NCBI RefSeq assembly: GCF_004784475.1
Contig: NZ_SRRT01000001.1
Coordinates: forward strand, 186,001 to 250,000
Direction: 5' to 3'
DNA length: 64,000 nucleotides
Source: Streptomyces bauhiniae
GTDB lineage: Bacteria > Actinomycetota > Actinomycetes > Streptomycetales > Streptomycetaceae
The notes below the pieces were generated by a model that saw only the letters and a list, made by a program, of their open reading frames with translations, searched no databases and was not told where the DNA came from. Position 1 is the first letter of the stretch. Each line of letters starts with the position of its first letter. Position numbers and translations under genes: made by a program. This document shows, in pieces, positions 26,907 through 36,244 of the stretch.

Positions 26907-28002
26907 CGAACCTCTCGTCCTCGGCATCGAGACCTCCTGCGACGAGACCGGCGTCGGCATCGTGCGCGGCACCACCCTGCTCGCCGACGCGGTCGCCTCC
27001 AGCGTCGACGAGCACGCCCGCTTCGGCGGTGTCGTGCCCGAGGTGGCGTCCCGCGCGCACCTGGAGGCGATGGTCCCGACCATCGACCGCGCCCTGAAGG
27101 AGGCGGGCATCACCGCCCGCGACCTCGACGGCATCGCGGTCACCGCCGGCCCCGGCCTCGCGGGCGCCCTCCTGGTCGGCGTCTCGGCAGCCAAGGCGTA
27201 CGCCTACGCCCTCGGCAAGCCGCTGTACGGCGTGAACCACCTCGCCTCGCACATCTGCGTGGACCAGTTGGAGCACGGCCCGCTGCCCGAACCGACCATG
27301 GCGCTGCTGGTCTCCGGCGGGCACTCCTCGCTGCTGCTCTCCTCGGACATCACCTCCGACGTCCGGCCGATGGGCGCGACCATCGACGACGCGGCCGGCG
27401 AGGCGTTCGACAAGATCGCCCGCGTGCTGAACCTGGGCTTCCCCGGCGGCCCGGTCATCGACCGCTACGCCCGCGAGGGCGACCCGACCGCCATCGCCTT
27501 CCCGCGCGGCCTGACCGGCCCCCGCGACCCGGCGTACGACTTCTCCTTCTCCGGCCTGAAGACCGCCGTGGCCCGCTGGATCGAGGCCAGGCGGGCGGCC
27601 GGCGAGGAGGTGCCGGTGCGGGACGTGGCCGCGTCCTTCCAGGAGGCCGTGGTGGACGTGCTGACCCGCAAGGCGGTGCGCGCCTGCAAGGACGAGGGCG
27701 TGGACCACCTGATGATCGGCGGCGGTGTCGCGGCCAACTCCCGGCTGCGGGCGCTGGCCCAGGAGCGCTGCGAGGCGGCCGGCATCCGGCTGCGCGTGCC
27801 GCGTCCCAAGCTGTGCACGGACAACGGCGCGATGGTGGCCGCGCTCGGCGCCGAGATGGTCGCCCGCAACCGGTCCGCCTCCGACTGGGACCTGTCCGCC
27901 GACTCCTCCCTGCCGGTGACCGACCCGCACGTGCCGGGCAACGGGCACAGCCACGACCACGACCATGTGCACGAGGTCAGCAAGGAGAACCTGTACTCGT
28001 GA
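26899..28002 (+). CDS. tsaD: t6A synthase catalytic subunit TsaD
   Basis: 367 residues from ATG 26899. TsaD transfers the threonylcarbamoyl group to A37 of tRNA. The start [14 protein letters not shown] is standard, and the metal ligands are H114 and H118 in NHLASHIC. The C-terminal core contains [13 protein letters not shown] and CTDNGAMVA. An unusual His/Asp-rich tail ([14 protein letters not shown]) follows the normal end of the fold and could bind metal. Its stop overlaps the next start as GTGA. Confidence 0.96.
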   Translation: MADEPLVLGIETSCDETGVGIVRGTTLLADAVASSVDEHARFGGVVPEVASRAHLEAMVPTIDRALKEAGITARDLDGIAVTAGPGLAGALLVGVSAAKAYAYALGKPLYGVNHLASHICVDQLEHGPLPEPTMALLVSGGHSSLLLSSDITSDVRPMGATIDDAAGEAFDKIARVLNLGFPGGPVIDRYAREGDPTAIAFPRGLTGPRDPAYDFSFSGLKTAVARWIEARRAAGEEVPVRDVAASFQEAVVDVLTRKAVRACKDEGVDHLMIGGGVAANSRLRALAQERCEAAGIRLRVPRPKLCTDNGAMVAALGAEMVARNRSASDWDLSADSSLPVTDPHVPGNGHSHDHDHVHEVSKENLYS

Positions 28003-28253
28003 GCGTCGCCCTGATGTGGGAGGCGAAGGCCGCCGAGGGCCGGGGCGGGGACCTCCTCGCCTGGGCCCGCGCGCAGCGGCTGGACGGCAGCCCGCTGCGC
28101 CGCGAGACCTTCCGCGCGCCGGGCGACCGGGTACTGGTCATCACCTGGTGGGACGCGGCCTACGACGCGGACGTGCCGGAACTCCCGGCGCCGGACGCGG
28201 AGCTGGTGTCCCGGCCGGTGCACCGGTGGCGGTTCGAGCCGGTCGAAAACTGA
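27999..28253 (+). CDS. Small conserved-looking protein coupled to tsaD
   Basis: 84 residues from GTG 27999, overlapping the tsaD stop by 4 nt. It contains [20 protein letters not shown] near the start, [10 protein letters not shown] in the middle and [10 protein letters not shown] at the end. The pattern (small alpha/beta protein with a Trp-rich strand) suggests a ferredoxin-like or antibiotic-biosynthesis-monooxygenase-like fold, but I cannot assign it. Coupling to tsaD and third-position GC support it as a gene. Confidence 0.8.
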   Translation: MSVALMWEAKAAEGRGGDLLAWARAQRLDGSPLRRETFRAPGDRVLVITWWDAAYDADVPELPAPDAELVSRPVHRWRFEPVEN

Positions 28254-28304
28254 GCGCCTGAGGGCCTCATCCGGCTCGGGTGGCGCACCTCCGCGATCAC
28301 GCGC

Positions 28305-28310
28305 TATGAT
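28305..28310 (+). promoter_or_regulatory. Candidate -10 of the tRNA-like gene
   Basis: TATGAT matches the -10 consensus closely (TATAAT with one change) and lies 45 nt before the tRNA-like sequence. No good -35 is visible at 17-18 nt. Transcription from about 28317 would leave a 5' leader of about 38 nt, to be removed by RNase P if the RNA is processed like a tRNA. Confidence 0.5.
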
Positions 28311-28354
28311 CATCACACAGCGAACGGCCGGAACAACCCCGGTACGAACGCCGC

Positions 28355-28427
28355 GCGTTGGTGGTCCAAGTCAAGACGCCCCGCTTCCTGCGGGGAAATG
28401 CAGGTGCAATCCCTGCCCAGCGCTCCA
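28355..28427 (+). ncRNA. tRNA-like RNA with encoded CCA and UCC 'anticodon'
   Basis: A 73-nt sequence folds as a cloverleaf. Acceptor stem 28355-28361 pairs with 28417-28423 (7 bp, one wobble). A 3-bp D stem (28364-28366 with 28375-28377) encloses an 8-nt loop lacking the GG pair. A perfect 5-bp anticodon stem (28379-28383 with 28391-28395) holds loop CTTCCTG. A four-base variable region leads to a perfect 5-bp T stem (28400-28404 with 28412-28416) with loop TGCAATC. Discriminator T424 is followed by CCA. Formal anticodon UCC (Gly), but position 37 is U and position 55 is G. It is therefore a pseudo-tRNA or specialised tRNA-like RNA rather than a normal elongator. A perfect terminator follows. 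Confidence 0.75.
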
Positions 28428-28430
28428 GCA

Positions 28431-28465
28431 CGAAGGCCGCTCCGGTTCAACCGGGGCGGCCTTCG
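28431..28465. terminator. Long hairpin terminator after the tRNA-like RNA
   Basis: Bases 28431-28445 pair with 28451-28465: 15 bp with one T.G wobble and loop TTCAA. It starts 4 nt after the CCA of the tRNA-like RNA and lies 12 nt from the stop of the convergent GH3 gene, so it can terminate both. Confidence 0.85.
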
Positions 28466-28476
28466 CCGTTCCCGGC

Positions 28477-30783
28477 CTACTCCACCGGTGTCACCGAGGT
28501 CCCGCACCGCAGCGCCCGGTCCGGCCCGGCCTCCCGTACCGGCCCGGTCAGCCGCAGCCGGGTGGTGTGCCGGACCTCCGCGCTGGACGGGCCGAGCCGC
28601 AGCTCCAGCAGCCCCGGCTCGACCACTCGTACGCCCGAGACCCCGGTGAAGGACGCCAGGTCGGCGTGGAAGGCGAAGGTGACGCGGCGGGCCTCGCCGG
28701 GCGCCAGCCCGACCCGCCGGTAGCCGACCAGCCGGACGTCCGGCCGGGTCACCGAGGCCACCGGGTCGTGCAGATAGAGCTGGACCACCTCCGCGCCCGC
28801 CCGGTCCCCGGTGTTGCGCACGGTCACCGTCACCTCGTAAGAGCCGTCCGTGCCGGTCTCCGCCTCCGGCGGGCCGAAGTCCGTCCAGGCGAAGGCGGTG
28901 TACGACAGGCCGTGGCCGAAGGGGTGCAGCGGGGTCGGGTCAAGGCTGCTGACCTCGCTCGCCAGGCCCAGCGGCGGCTGGAGGTAGGTCCACGGCTGGC
29001 CGCCCGGCGTACGCGGCACGCTCACCGGCAGGCGCCCGGAGGGGTTCACCCGGCCCGCCAGGACCCCGGCCAGCGCCGGGCCGCCCTCCTCGCCGGGGAA
29101 GAACGCCTGCACCACCGCGCCGAGCCGCCCCGCCCAGCGGCCCAGCGCGTAGGGGCGCCCGGTGAGCAGCACCAGCACCACCGGCGTACCGGTCGCCACC
29201 AGCGCGTCCAGCAGCTCGCCCTGGACGCCGGGCAGTGAGAGGTCGGCCGCGTCGCAGCCCTCGCCGGAGGTGCCGCGCCCGAACAGCCCGGCCCGGTCGC
29301 CGAGCACCGCCACGCACACGTCGGCCTCCGCCGCGCGGGCCACCGCCCCGGCGAACCCGGAGGAGTCCGGGTCCGACACCCCGCACCCTTGCGTGAACGT
29401 GACCTCGGCGTCCGGGAGTTCGGCCCGCAGCGCCTCCAGCACGGTCGGGATCTCGATGCCCGGCGCGACACCGGGGTGGTGGGGGAGGACGTGGGCCGGG
29501 AAGGAGTAGCAGCCGAGCATGGCCAGCGGGTCGGCGGCGCGCGGGCCGACCACCGCGATGCGGGCGCCGGGGCTCAGCGGGAGCAGCTCCGCCGGGTTCT
29601 CCAGCAGGATCACCGACTCCTCCGCCAGCCTCCGGGCCAGCGCCCGCCCCTCGGGGGAGTCCAGGACGACGGGACCGGCCGGCTCCGGGTCCCAGTCGGG
29701 GTTCAGCAGGCCCAGCGCGCACTTCTGGAGCAGCACCCGGCGGGCCGCCCGGTTCACCAGGGCCTCCGGGACGCGGCCCGCCTCGACGGCGTCGGTCAGC
29801 GAAGTGCCGTAGCAGTCCACGGTGGGCAGCTCCACGTCCACGCCCGCCTCCAGCGCCAGGTGGGCGGCCCCGGCGCGGTCCTCCGCGAGCCGGTGCTGGG
29901 TGCGCAGGAAGCCGACGCCGAAGTAGTCCGCGACCACCGTGCCGGTGAACCCCCACTCCTCGCGCAGCACCCCGGTCAGCAGCCGGGCGTCGGCCGAGGC
30001 GGGCACCCCGTCCGTCTCGGTGTACGCGGCCATCACCGACCGGGCCCCGCCCTCGCGCAGCGCCAGCTCGAACGGGGGCAGCGTCACATCGGCCAGCTCC
30101 CGCGCGCCCGCCCGCACCGGCGCGAGATTGCGGGCGCCCGCCGAGGCCGCGTACCCGGCGAAGTGCTTCAGGGTGGCCACGATTCCGGCCGACTCCAGCC
30201 CGCGTACGTAGGCGGCGCCGACCGTGCCGACCAGGTACGGGTCCTCGCCGATCGTCTCCTCCACCCGGCCCCAGCGTGCGTCGCGGACCACGTCCAGCAC
30301 CGGGGCGAGGCCCTGGTGGACGCCGGCCGCGCGCAGGTCACCGCCGATGCGGGCGCTCACCTCGGCCACCAGCTCCGGGTCGAAGGAGGCGCCCCAGGCG
30401 AGCGGCACCGGGTAGGCGGTGGCGCCCCAGGCGGTGAACCCGGCCAGGCACTCCTCGTGGGCGAGGGCGGGGATGCCGAAGCGGTTGGCCGCGGCGATCC
30501 GGCGCTGGGCGGCGGCGAGGGCACGGGCGCCCTGCCCGGCCTCGACCGGGGCGGTGCCGAAGGAGCGGGTGAGCTGGCCCAGGCCGTGCGTGATCAGCTC
30601 GTCCCAGTCCGGCACCGCGCTCATCTCGCTCTGCAGCGGGGCAACTTCGCCGCCGTCCGGGCCGGCGCCCACCCAGACGCCGTACAACTGGGCGGTCTTC
30701 TCGCGCAGCGTCATCCGGGACAGCAGGTCCTCGACGCGTTCGGCGGCGGGCAGGGCGGGGTCGCGCCAGGCGGCGGAGGTCAT
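28477..30783 (-). CDS. Glycoside hydrolase family 3 beta-glycosidase (beta-xylosidase/beta-glucosidase type)
   Basis: 768 residues from ATG 30783, with AGGAG upstream. The N-terminal (alpha/beta)8 domain holds KHFAGY (about 206-211) and the likely nucleophile D286 in VVADYFGV. The middle domain contains AEESVILLENPAELLPL. The C-terminal fibronectin-III-like domain includes HPFGHGLSYTAF and VTVRNTGDRAG. There is no signal peptide, so it should act in the cytosol on imported oligosaccharide. It ends a four-gene cluster with an ABC importer, resembling bxl-type xylobiose clusters; specificity is not proven. Confidence 0.9.
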   Translation of the reverse strand: MTSAAWRDPALPAAERVEDLLSRMTLREKTAQLYGVWVGAGPDGGEVAPLQSEMSAVPDWDELITHGLGQLTRSFGTAPVEAGQGARALAAAQRRIAAANRFGIPALAHEECLAGFTAWGATAYPVPLAWGASFDPELVAEVSARIGGDLRAAGVHQGLAPVLDVVRDARWGRVEETIGEDPYLVGTVGAAYVRGLESAGIVATLKHFAGYAASAGARNLAPVRAGARELADVTLPPFELALREGGARSVMAAYTETDGVPASADARLLTGVLREEWGFTGTVVADYFGVGFLRTQHRLAEDRAGAAHLALEAGVDVELPTVDCYGTSLTDAVEAGRVPEALVNRAARRVLLQKCALGLLNPDWDPEPAGPVVLDSPEGRALARRLAEESVILLENPAELLPLSPGARIAVVGPRAADPLAMLGCYSFPAHVLPHHPGVAPGIEIPTVLEALRAELPDAEVTFTQGCGVSDPDSSGFAGAVARAAEADVCVAVLGDRAGLFGRGTSGEGCDAADLSLPGVQGELLDALVATGTPVVLVLLTGRPYALGRWAGRLGAVVQAFFPGEEGGPALAGVLAGRVNPSGRLPVSVPRTPGGQPWTYLQPPLGLASEVSSLDPTPLHPFGHGLSYTAFAWTDFGPPEAETGTDGSYEVTVTVRNTGDRAGAEVVQLYLHDPVASVTRPDVRLVGYRRVGLAPGEARRVTFAFHADLASFTGVSGVRVVEPGLLELRLGPSSAEVRHTTRLRLTGPVREAGPDRALRCGTSVTPVE

Positions 30784-30815
30784 GGAACTCCTGTCGTAGG
30801 ACGTGGGGAAGCCGG

Positions 30816-31634
30816 TCACTTGCCGCCCGCGCCCATCAGGCCGCCGACCAGGGTGCGCCGGGCCACCAGGTAGACGGCGAACACGGGGACGCCGGAGAGG
30901 ACGACCGAGGCGAGCAGGGCGGGGATGTCCACGCCGAACTGGCTGACGTAGGTGAACAGACCGAGGGTCAGCATCCGGCTGTCCTCGGACTGGGTGAAGA
31001 TCAGCGGGAAGAGGAAGCCGTTCCACGCCTGGAGGGACGCGTAGACCACCACGGTGCCGATGCCGCCCCGGGCCAGCGGCACGACCAGCCGGAACAGCAT
31101 CCGGGCCGGGGAGGCGCCGTCCAGGGCCATCGCCTCGTACAGCTCCTCGGGGATGTCCCGCAGGGTGCCGGTGAGGACCAGCACCGAGACCGGCATGGCG
31201 AAGGCGGCGGTCGGCAGGGCGACGGCGAGCAGGCTGTCGTAGAGGTTCAGCTTGGTGATCATCAGGTAGAGCGGGATCACCACCGCCTGCGCGGGGACGG
31301 CCACGCCGAGCAGGAACAGCCGGAAGGCGCCGCCCGACCAGAAGCCGCGGGTGCGCACGGTGACGTACGCCAGCGGGACGCACAGCACCAGGACGATCCC
31401 CACCACGAGGGCCGCGACCAGCACGGTGTTGGCCAGGAAGTGGCCGAAGCCGTTGTCCAGGACGGTGCCGTAGTTGGCCAGGGTGGGGTGGCGCGGCGGG
31501 CGGAGGGCGTTGGCGCCGAGCGCCTCGTCCTGGCGGGTCAGGGAGACCGAGACCATGACGTAGACCGGGACGAGGACGACGGTGAGCCAGATCACCGCGC
31601 CCAGGCCCGCGAGCGGGTTGGCCGGGCGCCTCAC
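30816..31634 (-). CDS. Sugar ABC transporter permease (MalG-like)
   Basis: 272 residues from GTG 31634. Six membrane helices; the EAA loop is EAMALDGASPARMLFRLVVPL-like near the middle of the C-terminal half. It is the second permease of a carbohydrate uptake (CUT1) importer. It starts 4 nt after the upstream permease stop and precedes the GH3 gene by 32 nt. No ATPase gene lies nearby; Streptomyces CUT1 systems usually share the MsiK ATPase encoded elsewhere. Confidence 0.92.
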   Translation of the reverse strand: MRRPANPLAGLGAVIWLTVVLVPVYVMVSVSLTRQDEALGANALRPPRHPTLANYGTVLDNGFGHFLANTVLVAALVVGIVLVLCVPLAYVTVRTRGFWSGGAFRLFLLGVAVPAQAVVIPLYLMITKLNLYDSLLAVALPTAAFAMPVSVLVLTGTLRDIPEELYEAMALDGASPARMLFRLVVPLARGGIGTVVVYASLQAWNGFLFPLIFTQSEDSRMLTLGLFTYVSQFGVDIPALLASVVLSGVPVFAVYLVARRTLVGGLMGAGGK

Positions 31635-31638
31635 GGCG

Positions 31639-32499
31639 TCACATCCCTTCCCGGGTGCTGCGCATGGCGCCGAAGCCGGTCACCCGGACCAGCAGCAGCG
31701 ACAGCGCGGTGGCGGCCACGACGAGGAAGGACGCGATGGCGCTCGCGTAGCCGAAGTCGTAACTCTTGAAGCCCGCCTCGTACATCAGGTACGGCAGGAT
31801 CGCGGTGTCGGTGCCGGGGCCGCCCTGGGTGAGGATCAGCACGGTCTCGAAGTAGGTCAGCGAGCCGACCACCATCAGCACCAGCGAGGTCGCCGCGGTG
31901 TTGCGGAGCTGGGGGAGCGTGATGGAGCGGAACCGGCGCAGGCGTCCGGCGCCGTCGATCGCGGCCGCCTGGTAGAGCACCTCGGGGATCTGCCGGGCGC
32001 CGCCCTGGTAGATCAGGGTGTGGAACGGGATGAACTGCCAGCCGCCGACGAAGACCAGGGCGAGGAACGCCCCGGAGGTGGTGCCGAGGGTGTCGCCGGG
32101 CACGATGCCGAAGTTGGGGTCGAGGAGGGCGTAGAACAGCAGCGAGACGGCGGTCGAGGAGAGCAGGAACGGGACGAAGAAGACCGCCGAGAGCACTGCC
32201 CGGTTGCGCTGCGGGCCCGCCGCCCAGACGCCGAGGAGCAGGGCGGCGGTCGTCTGGAAGGCGCAGCTCACCACGGTCAGCGCGACGGTGACGGCCAGCG
32301 AGCGGGTCAGCCGGCCGTCGGTCAGCAGGGCGTGCCAGTTGGCGAGTCCGGCCGGGCGGGGCTCGCCCAGGCCGTTCCAGGAGGTGAAGGACAGCCCGAA
32401 CGCCAGGGCCATCGGGACCAGGGCGAAGAAGCCGAAGAACAGCACGGCGGGCAGCGCCCAGGAGGGGTGCGGGCGTCCGGCGCCTCGCTGGTGGCTCAC
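31639..32499 (-). CDS. Sugar ABC transporter permease (MalF-like)
   Basis: 286 residues from GTG 32499 ([14 protein letters not shown]). Six predicted helices; the EAA loop contains [20 protein letters not shown]. The start overlaps the lipoprotein gene stop as GTGA, showing translational coupling. A longer open frame reaching into the lipoprotein gene is not the gene. It pairs with the MalG-like permease to form the membrane channel. Confidence 0.92.
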   Translation of the reverse strand: MSHQRGAGRPHPSWALPAVLFFGFFALVPMALAFGLSFTSWNGLGEPRPAGLANWHALLTDGRLTRSLAVTVALTVVSCAFQTTAALLLGVWAAGPQRNRAVLSAVFFVPFLLSSTAVSLLFYALLDPNFGIVPGDTLGTTSGAFLALVFVGGWQFIPFHTLIYQGGARQIPEVLYQAAAIDGAGRLRRFRSITLPQLRNTAATSLVLMVVGSLTYFETVLILTQGGPGTDTAILPYLMYEAGFKSYDFGYASAIASFLVVAATALSLLLVRVTGFGAMRSTREGM

Positions 32500-33803
32500 T
32501 TCAGCTCCTTCAGCGCCGCCACGAATCGCTCCGGCGACGACTTGCCGACGAACAGCTTGTTGACCTCGGTGAGCATCGGGGTGGCCGCGTCCGGGTCGAC
32601 CGCCTGGTCCCAGCTCAGCGTGAAGGCGGGGGCCTCGCGGACCATCCGGTACTGGAAGCGGGCGAAGTCGGGGCTGGGGGAGGCGTCCAGGAGCTTGTCG
32701 GCACCGGCGGTGGCGGGCACGTCGCCGTTGGCGATCAGCTCGCGGGCGTAGGTGTCCGAGGCGCAGGTCCGCAGGAAGGCGAGCGCGGCGTCCTTGTTGC
32801 GGGTACGGGTGTTCACGGACCAGTAGTTGGTGGGGTTGCCGACCACGTTGCGGATGTCCCCGGCACCGCCGTCGAACTCCGGGAACGCGCACCAGCCCAG
32901 GTGCTTCCGGGCGAAGTCGGGGAACTTGCCGAGCTGGGTGGAGTACTCCCAGGACCCCATCAGATGCATCGCCGCCTTGCCCTTGGCGAGCGCCGCCGGG
33001 GCCCCGCCGTTGGTGTACGCGACCGAGCTGAAACCCTTGCCGAAGGCGCCGTCGTCGACGAGTTCGCGTACCGTCCGGGCGGCCTTCAGCACGGCGGGGT
33101 CGCCCCAGCCGGCCGGGTCGCCGTTCTTGACCCGGTCGAAGACCTCCGGGCCGCCGATCCGGTCCACCAGGTACTCCAGCCACATGAGTTCGGGCCAGAT
33201 GTCGGCGCCGCCGAGGGCGAACGGGGTGATCCCGGCCTTCTTGAGCCTGGCGTTGTTGTCGAGGAGCTGGTCCCAGGTGGCGGGCGGCTTCAGGCCGTGC
33301 TCGGCGAACAGGGTCTTGTTGTAGAAGAGGACCACCGGCTGCATGCCGCGCATCGGGATGCCGTACTTCCGGCCGCCGAGCGCGCCGGCATCGAGGACCG
33401 AGGGCAGGAAGCCGTCCTTCAGCACCGGGTCACCGGCGATGGTGCCGGTGAGGTCGAGGATCTGGCCGGCCTCCCGGTACGCCTTGATGGAGCCGCCGCC
33501 CCAGTTGAAGAACACGTCCGGGGCGTTGGGGGAGCCCATCGCGGTGCGCAGCTTGGCCGGGTACTCCGCGCCGGGCACCTTCTCCAGCTTCAGGCTGCCC
33601 TTGGTCTCGCGGGCCGCCGCCGAGGAGTTGAACCGGGAGACCGCCTTCGCCTGCACCTTCGCCGCGTCGTCGCCGTACACGAACGCGGTGAGGGTGCCGT
33701 CCGAGCCGCCGGAGCCGCCCGAGCCGCAGGCGGTGAGCCCGGCGGCCGAGACGAGGGCGGTGGTGCCCGCGCCGAGGAACCAGCGTCTGCTGTAGGTCTC
33801 CAT
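32496..33803 (-). CDS. Sugar ABC transporter substrate-binding lipoprotein (Tat-type signal)
   Basis: 435 residues from ATG 33803. The N-terminus [18 protein letters not shown] has a twin-arginine motif, and SAAGLTAC ends in a lipobox Cys, so it is probably a Tat-exported lipoprotein. The mature part is an extracellular solute-binding protein of the CUT1 family (motifs near [33 protein letters not shown]). It is first in the four-gene operon and faces the divergent LacI gene, with an operator-like palindrome 27 nt upstream. Confidence 0.92.
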   Translation of the reverse strand: METYSRRWFLGAGTTALVSAAGLTACGSGGSGGSDGTLTAFVYGDDAAKVQAKAVSRFNSSAAARETKGSLKLEKVPGAEYPAKLRTAMGSPNAPDVFFNWGGGSIKAYREAGQILDLTGTIAGDPVLKDGFLPSVLDAGALGGRKYGIPMRGMQPVVLFYNKTLFAEHGLKPPATWDQLLDNNARLKKAGITPFALGGADIWPELMWLEYLVDRIGGPEVFDRVKNGDPAGWGDPAVLKAARTVRELVDDGAFGKGFSSVAYTNGGAPAALAKGKAAMHLMGSWEYSTQLGKFPDFARKHLGWCAFPEFDGGAGDIRNVVGNPTNYWSVNTRTRNKDAALAFLRTCASDTYARELIANGDVPATAGADKLLDASPSPDFARFQYRMVREAPAFTLSWDQAVDPDAATPMLTEVNKLFVGKSSPERFVAALKELK

Positions 33804-33829
33804 GTGCCGGGCACCCCTCACGATCGCGA

Positions 33830-33842
33830 TCGAAAGTTTCGA
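33830..33842. promoter_or_regulatory. LacI-type operator in the divergent promoter region
   Basis: TCGAAAGTTTCGA is a perfect odd palindrome (centre G at 33836) upstream of the lipoprotein gene. It overlaps by three bases a second perfect palindrome, CGATCGCGATCG at 33821-33832. CGAAA/TTTCG arms fit sites used by actinomycete LacI regulators of sugar clusters. The adjacent lacI product is the likely ligand. Confidence 0.65.
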
Positions 33843-33921
33843 GCGACAACTCGAATGTTCCGGGAACGTAAGGCCGTCCTGAGGGTTCGTCAAGGGGTCG
33901 CGCAGGGCTACGATCACGGCC

Positions 33922-34944
33922 ATGGAACCGCCGAAGACCGCAGCGAAGCGGAGCGCCACGCTCGCCGAGATCGCCCGAGAGGCCGGGGTGTCGGCTCCGA
34001 CTGTTTCGAAGGTGCTGAACGGCCGGGCCGACGTGGCCGCGGCCACCCGTACCCGCGTCGAGGAGCTGCTGCGCACCCACGGCTACCGGCGCAGGCGGGC
34101 CGAGGTGACCCGCTCCCCGCTGATCGACCTGGTCTTCCACGAACTGGAGAGCGCCTGGGCGATGGAGGTCATCCGGGGCGTGGAGAACGTGGCCCGCGAC
34201 GCCGGGCTGAGCGTGGTCCTCTCCGAGAGCGCCGGGCGCCTCACACCGGGGCGGACCTGGGCCGACCAGGTGGCCGGACGCCGGCCGCACGGGGTGATCC
34301 TGGTGCTGTCCGGGCTCGACGCGGCCCAGCAGGCCCTGCTGACCAGCCGTTCCGTACCGTTCGTGGTGATGGACCCGGCGGGCGATCCGGGGGCCGACGT
34401 GCCCTCGGTCGGCGCCACCAACTGGCAGGGCGGGCTCGCCGCCACCCGGCATCTGATCGACCTCGGCCACACCCGGATCGGCGCGATCGGCGGGCCCTCG
34501 CGCATGATGTGCGCCCGCGCCCGCCTCGACGGCTACCGGGCCGCGCTGGAGACCGCCGGGCTGCCCGCCGACCCGGCGCTGATCCGGGAGGGCGACTTCC
34601 ACCACGAGTCCGGCCACCGCCTCGGCCTCGACCTGCTCGGCCGCCCCGACCGGCCCACGGCCGTCTTCGCGGGCAACGACCTCCAGGCGCTCGGCCTGTA
34701 CGAGGCCGCCCGCGAACTCGGGCTGCGGGTACCGGAGGACGTGAGCGTCGTCGGCTTCGACGACCTGCCCGTCGCCCGCTGGGTGGGGCCGCCGCTCACC
34801 ACCGTGCGCCAGCCGCTGACCGAGATGGCCGAGGCGGCGGCGCGGCTGGTGCTGGAGCTGGGACGAGGAGAGCGGGAGCGCACGGCGACCCGGCTGGAGC
34901 TGGCGACCAGCCTGGTGGTCCGGTCGAGCACGGCGGCACCCTGA
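33922..34944 (+). CDS. LacI-family transcriptional regulator
   Basis: 340 residues from ATG 33922. The N-terminal helix-turn-helix is [23 protein letters not shown], and the rest is the periplasmic-binding-like sugar sensor domain ([40 protein letters not shown]). It is divergent from the ABC-GH3 operon and very probably its repressor. TACGAT 7 nt before the ATG suggests leaderless expression. A second copy of the operator motif follows its stop. Confidence 0.92.
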   Translation: MEPPKTAAKRSATLAEIAREAGVSAPTVSKVLNGRADVAAATRTRVEELLRTHGYRRRRAEVTRSPLIDLVFHELESAWAMEVIRGVENVARDAGLSVVLSESAGRLTPGRTWADQVAGRRPHGVILVLSGLDAAQQALLTSRSVPFVVMDPAGDPGADVPSVGATNWQGGLAATRHLIDLGHTRIGAIGGPSRMMCARARLDGYRAALETAGLPADPALIREGDFHHESGHRLGLDLLGRPDRPTAVFAGNDLQALGLYEAARELGLRVPEDVSVVGFDDLPVARWVGPPLTTVRQPLTEMAEAAARLVLELGRGERERTATRLELATSLVVRSSTAAP

Positions 34945-34951
34945 CGGCGTT

Positions 34952-34964
34952 TCGAAACTTTCGG
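34952..34964. promoter_or_regulatory. Second operator-like copy after lacI
   Basis: TCGAAACTTTCGG is the reverse complement of the upstream operator with one mismatch. It sits 8 nt after the lacI stop and just beyond the 3' end of the convergent methyltransferase gene. It could allow looping or act as a roadblock. Confidence 0.5.
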
Positions 34965-34969
34965 AGCGG

Positions 34970-36154
34970 CTAGGCCGGGTGCCCGATCAGCATGGTCGGC
35001 GCGCCCGCCACGCGGGTCATGAACACGGTCGCGGCATTGGGCCCCTGCGGCTTGACCTTCCGCCGCAGCTCCTCCGGCTCCACCGCCGAGCCGCGCTTCT
35101 TCACGGTCAGATTGCCGACCCCGCGCTCCCGCAGCAGCGCCTTCAGCTTCTTGACGTTGAACGGCATCCGGTCGGTGATCTCGTAGGCGGTGGCGTACGG
35201 GGTCGGGCGGAGTTCGTCGGCGGTGATGTAGGCGATCGTCTCGTCCAGCAGGCCGCCGTCCAGCTCCTCGGCGACCTCCGCGACCAGATGGGCCCGGATC
35301 ACCGCGCCGTCCGGCTCGTACAGGTACCGGCCGGGCGTGCGGACCGCCGGGTCGGGCAGGCCCCAGCCCTGAAGGGTGCGCGGGCCGGGGAGCAGGGTGG
35401 CGCGGACACCGCCCGGTGCTCCGGTGCCGAACCAGAGCACGGCCTCCTTCACGTCACCCCCGTCCGAGATCCACTCCGCCTCGGCCTCGGCGGGCACCGC
35501 CTCGTGCGGGATGCCGGGCGCGATCTTCAGGGCGGCGCGGGGCGCGGCGAGCGCGGTCGCCACGGCCCAGGACAGGGGCGGTGAGTACGCCTCCGGGTCG
35601 AAGATCCGGCCGCGTCCGCCACGCCGGGCGGGGTCCACGAACACCGCGTCGTATCCGGCGGTGCCGACCTCGGTGACGTCGGCCTCGCGCACCTCGATCA
35701 GGTCGCCGAGGCCCAGCACTTCGGCGTTGGCCCGCGCGACGGCCGCGGTCAGCGGGTCCCGGTCCACCGCGAGGACCCGGATGCCCGCGCGGGCCAGGGC
35801 GAGGGCGTCGCCGCCGATCCCGCAGCACAGGTCGGCCACCGAGGTGACCCCGAGCGCCCGCATCCGCTCCGCGCGGTACGCGGCCACGCTCGCCCGCGTC
35901 GACTGCTCGACCCCGTTGGGCGTGAAGAACATCGCCTGCGCGTCCTCCGCACCGAACTTGGCCTCCGCCCGCTGCCGCAGCCGGGCCTGGCCGAGCGCGG
36001 CCGAGACCAGCCCCGCCGGGTGGGTGCGGCGCAGCCGGGTGGCCACGGCGAGTTCGTCGGCCGGCGCGGTGCCGCGCACCTCGTCGAGGAGGGCCCGGCC
36101 CTCGTCGGTGCGCAGCGCGTGGAATCCCTGGAGGGCGGAGAGCTGGTCGTTCAC
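34970..36154 (-). CDS. Class I SAM-dependent methyltransferase with THUMP-like C-terminus
   Basis: 394 residues from GTG 36154 (MNDQLSALQGFHALRTDEG). The N-terminal region has the FFTPNGVEQSTRASVAAYRA motif. The SAM-binding loop is VADLCCGIGGDALALARAG, followed by VLAVDRDP and VFVDPARRGGRGR. The C-terminal part (PFNVKKLKALLRERGVGNLT) matches the THUMP-like domain found with RNA methyltransferase relatives. It probably modifies RNA; the target is unknown. It is convergent with lacI. Confidence 0.9.
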   Translation of the reverse strand: MNDQLSALQGFHALRTDEGRALLDEVRGTAPADELAVATRLRRTHPAGLVSAALGQARLRQRAEAKFGAEDAQAMFFTPNGVEQSTRASVAAYRAERMRALGVTSVADLCCGIGGDALALARAGIRVLAVDRDPLTAAVARANAEVLGLGDLIEVREADVTEVGTAGYDAVFVDPARRGGRGRIFDPEAYSPPLSWAVATALAAPRAALKIAPGIPHEAVPAEAEAEWISDGGDVKEAVLWFGTGAPGGVRATLLPGPRTLQGWGLPDPAVRTPGRYLYEPDGAVIRAHLVAEVAEELDGGLLDETIAYITADELRPTPYATAYEITDRMPFNVKKLKALLRERGVGNLTVKKRGSAVEPEELRRKVKPQGPNAATVFMTRVAGAPTMLIGHPA

Positions 36155-36244
36155 CGGCTCATTGTGGGCCAGTCGGTGGACCGTACGCCTCCGGCGGCGG
36201 TGTCGGGCCGGGATCGGGGCGGGGTCCTGCCAAGATCCGGCACC

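Noticed and set aside
28353..28427. Calling the tRNA-like sequence an ordinary tRNA-Gly(UCC)
   Set aside because: D arm and T loop lack invariant bases and position 37 is a pyrimidine, so normal decoding function is doubtful.
28477..34944. Genomic island or mobile element carrying the sugar cluster
   Set aside because: No integrase, transposase, direct repeats or base-composition shift seen; the tRNA-like RNA has a terminator, not a duplicated 3' end, so it does not look like an attachment site.
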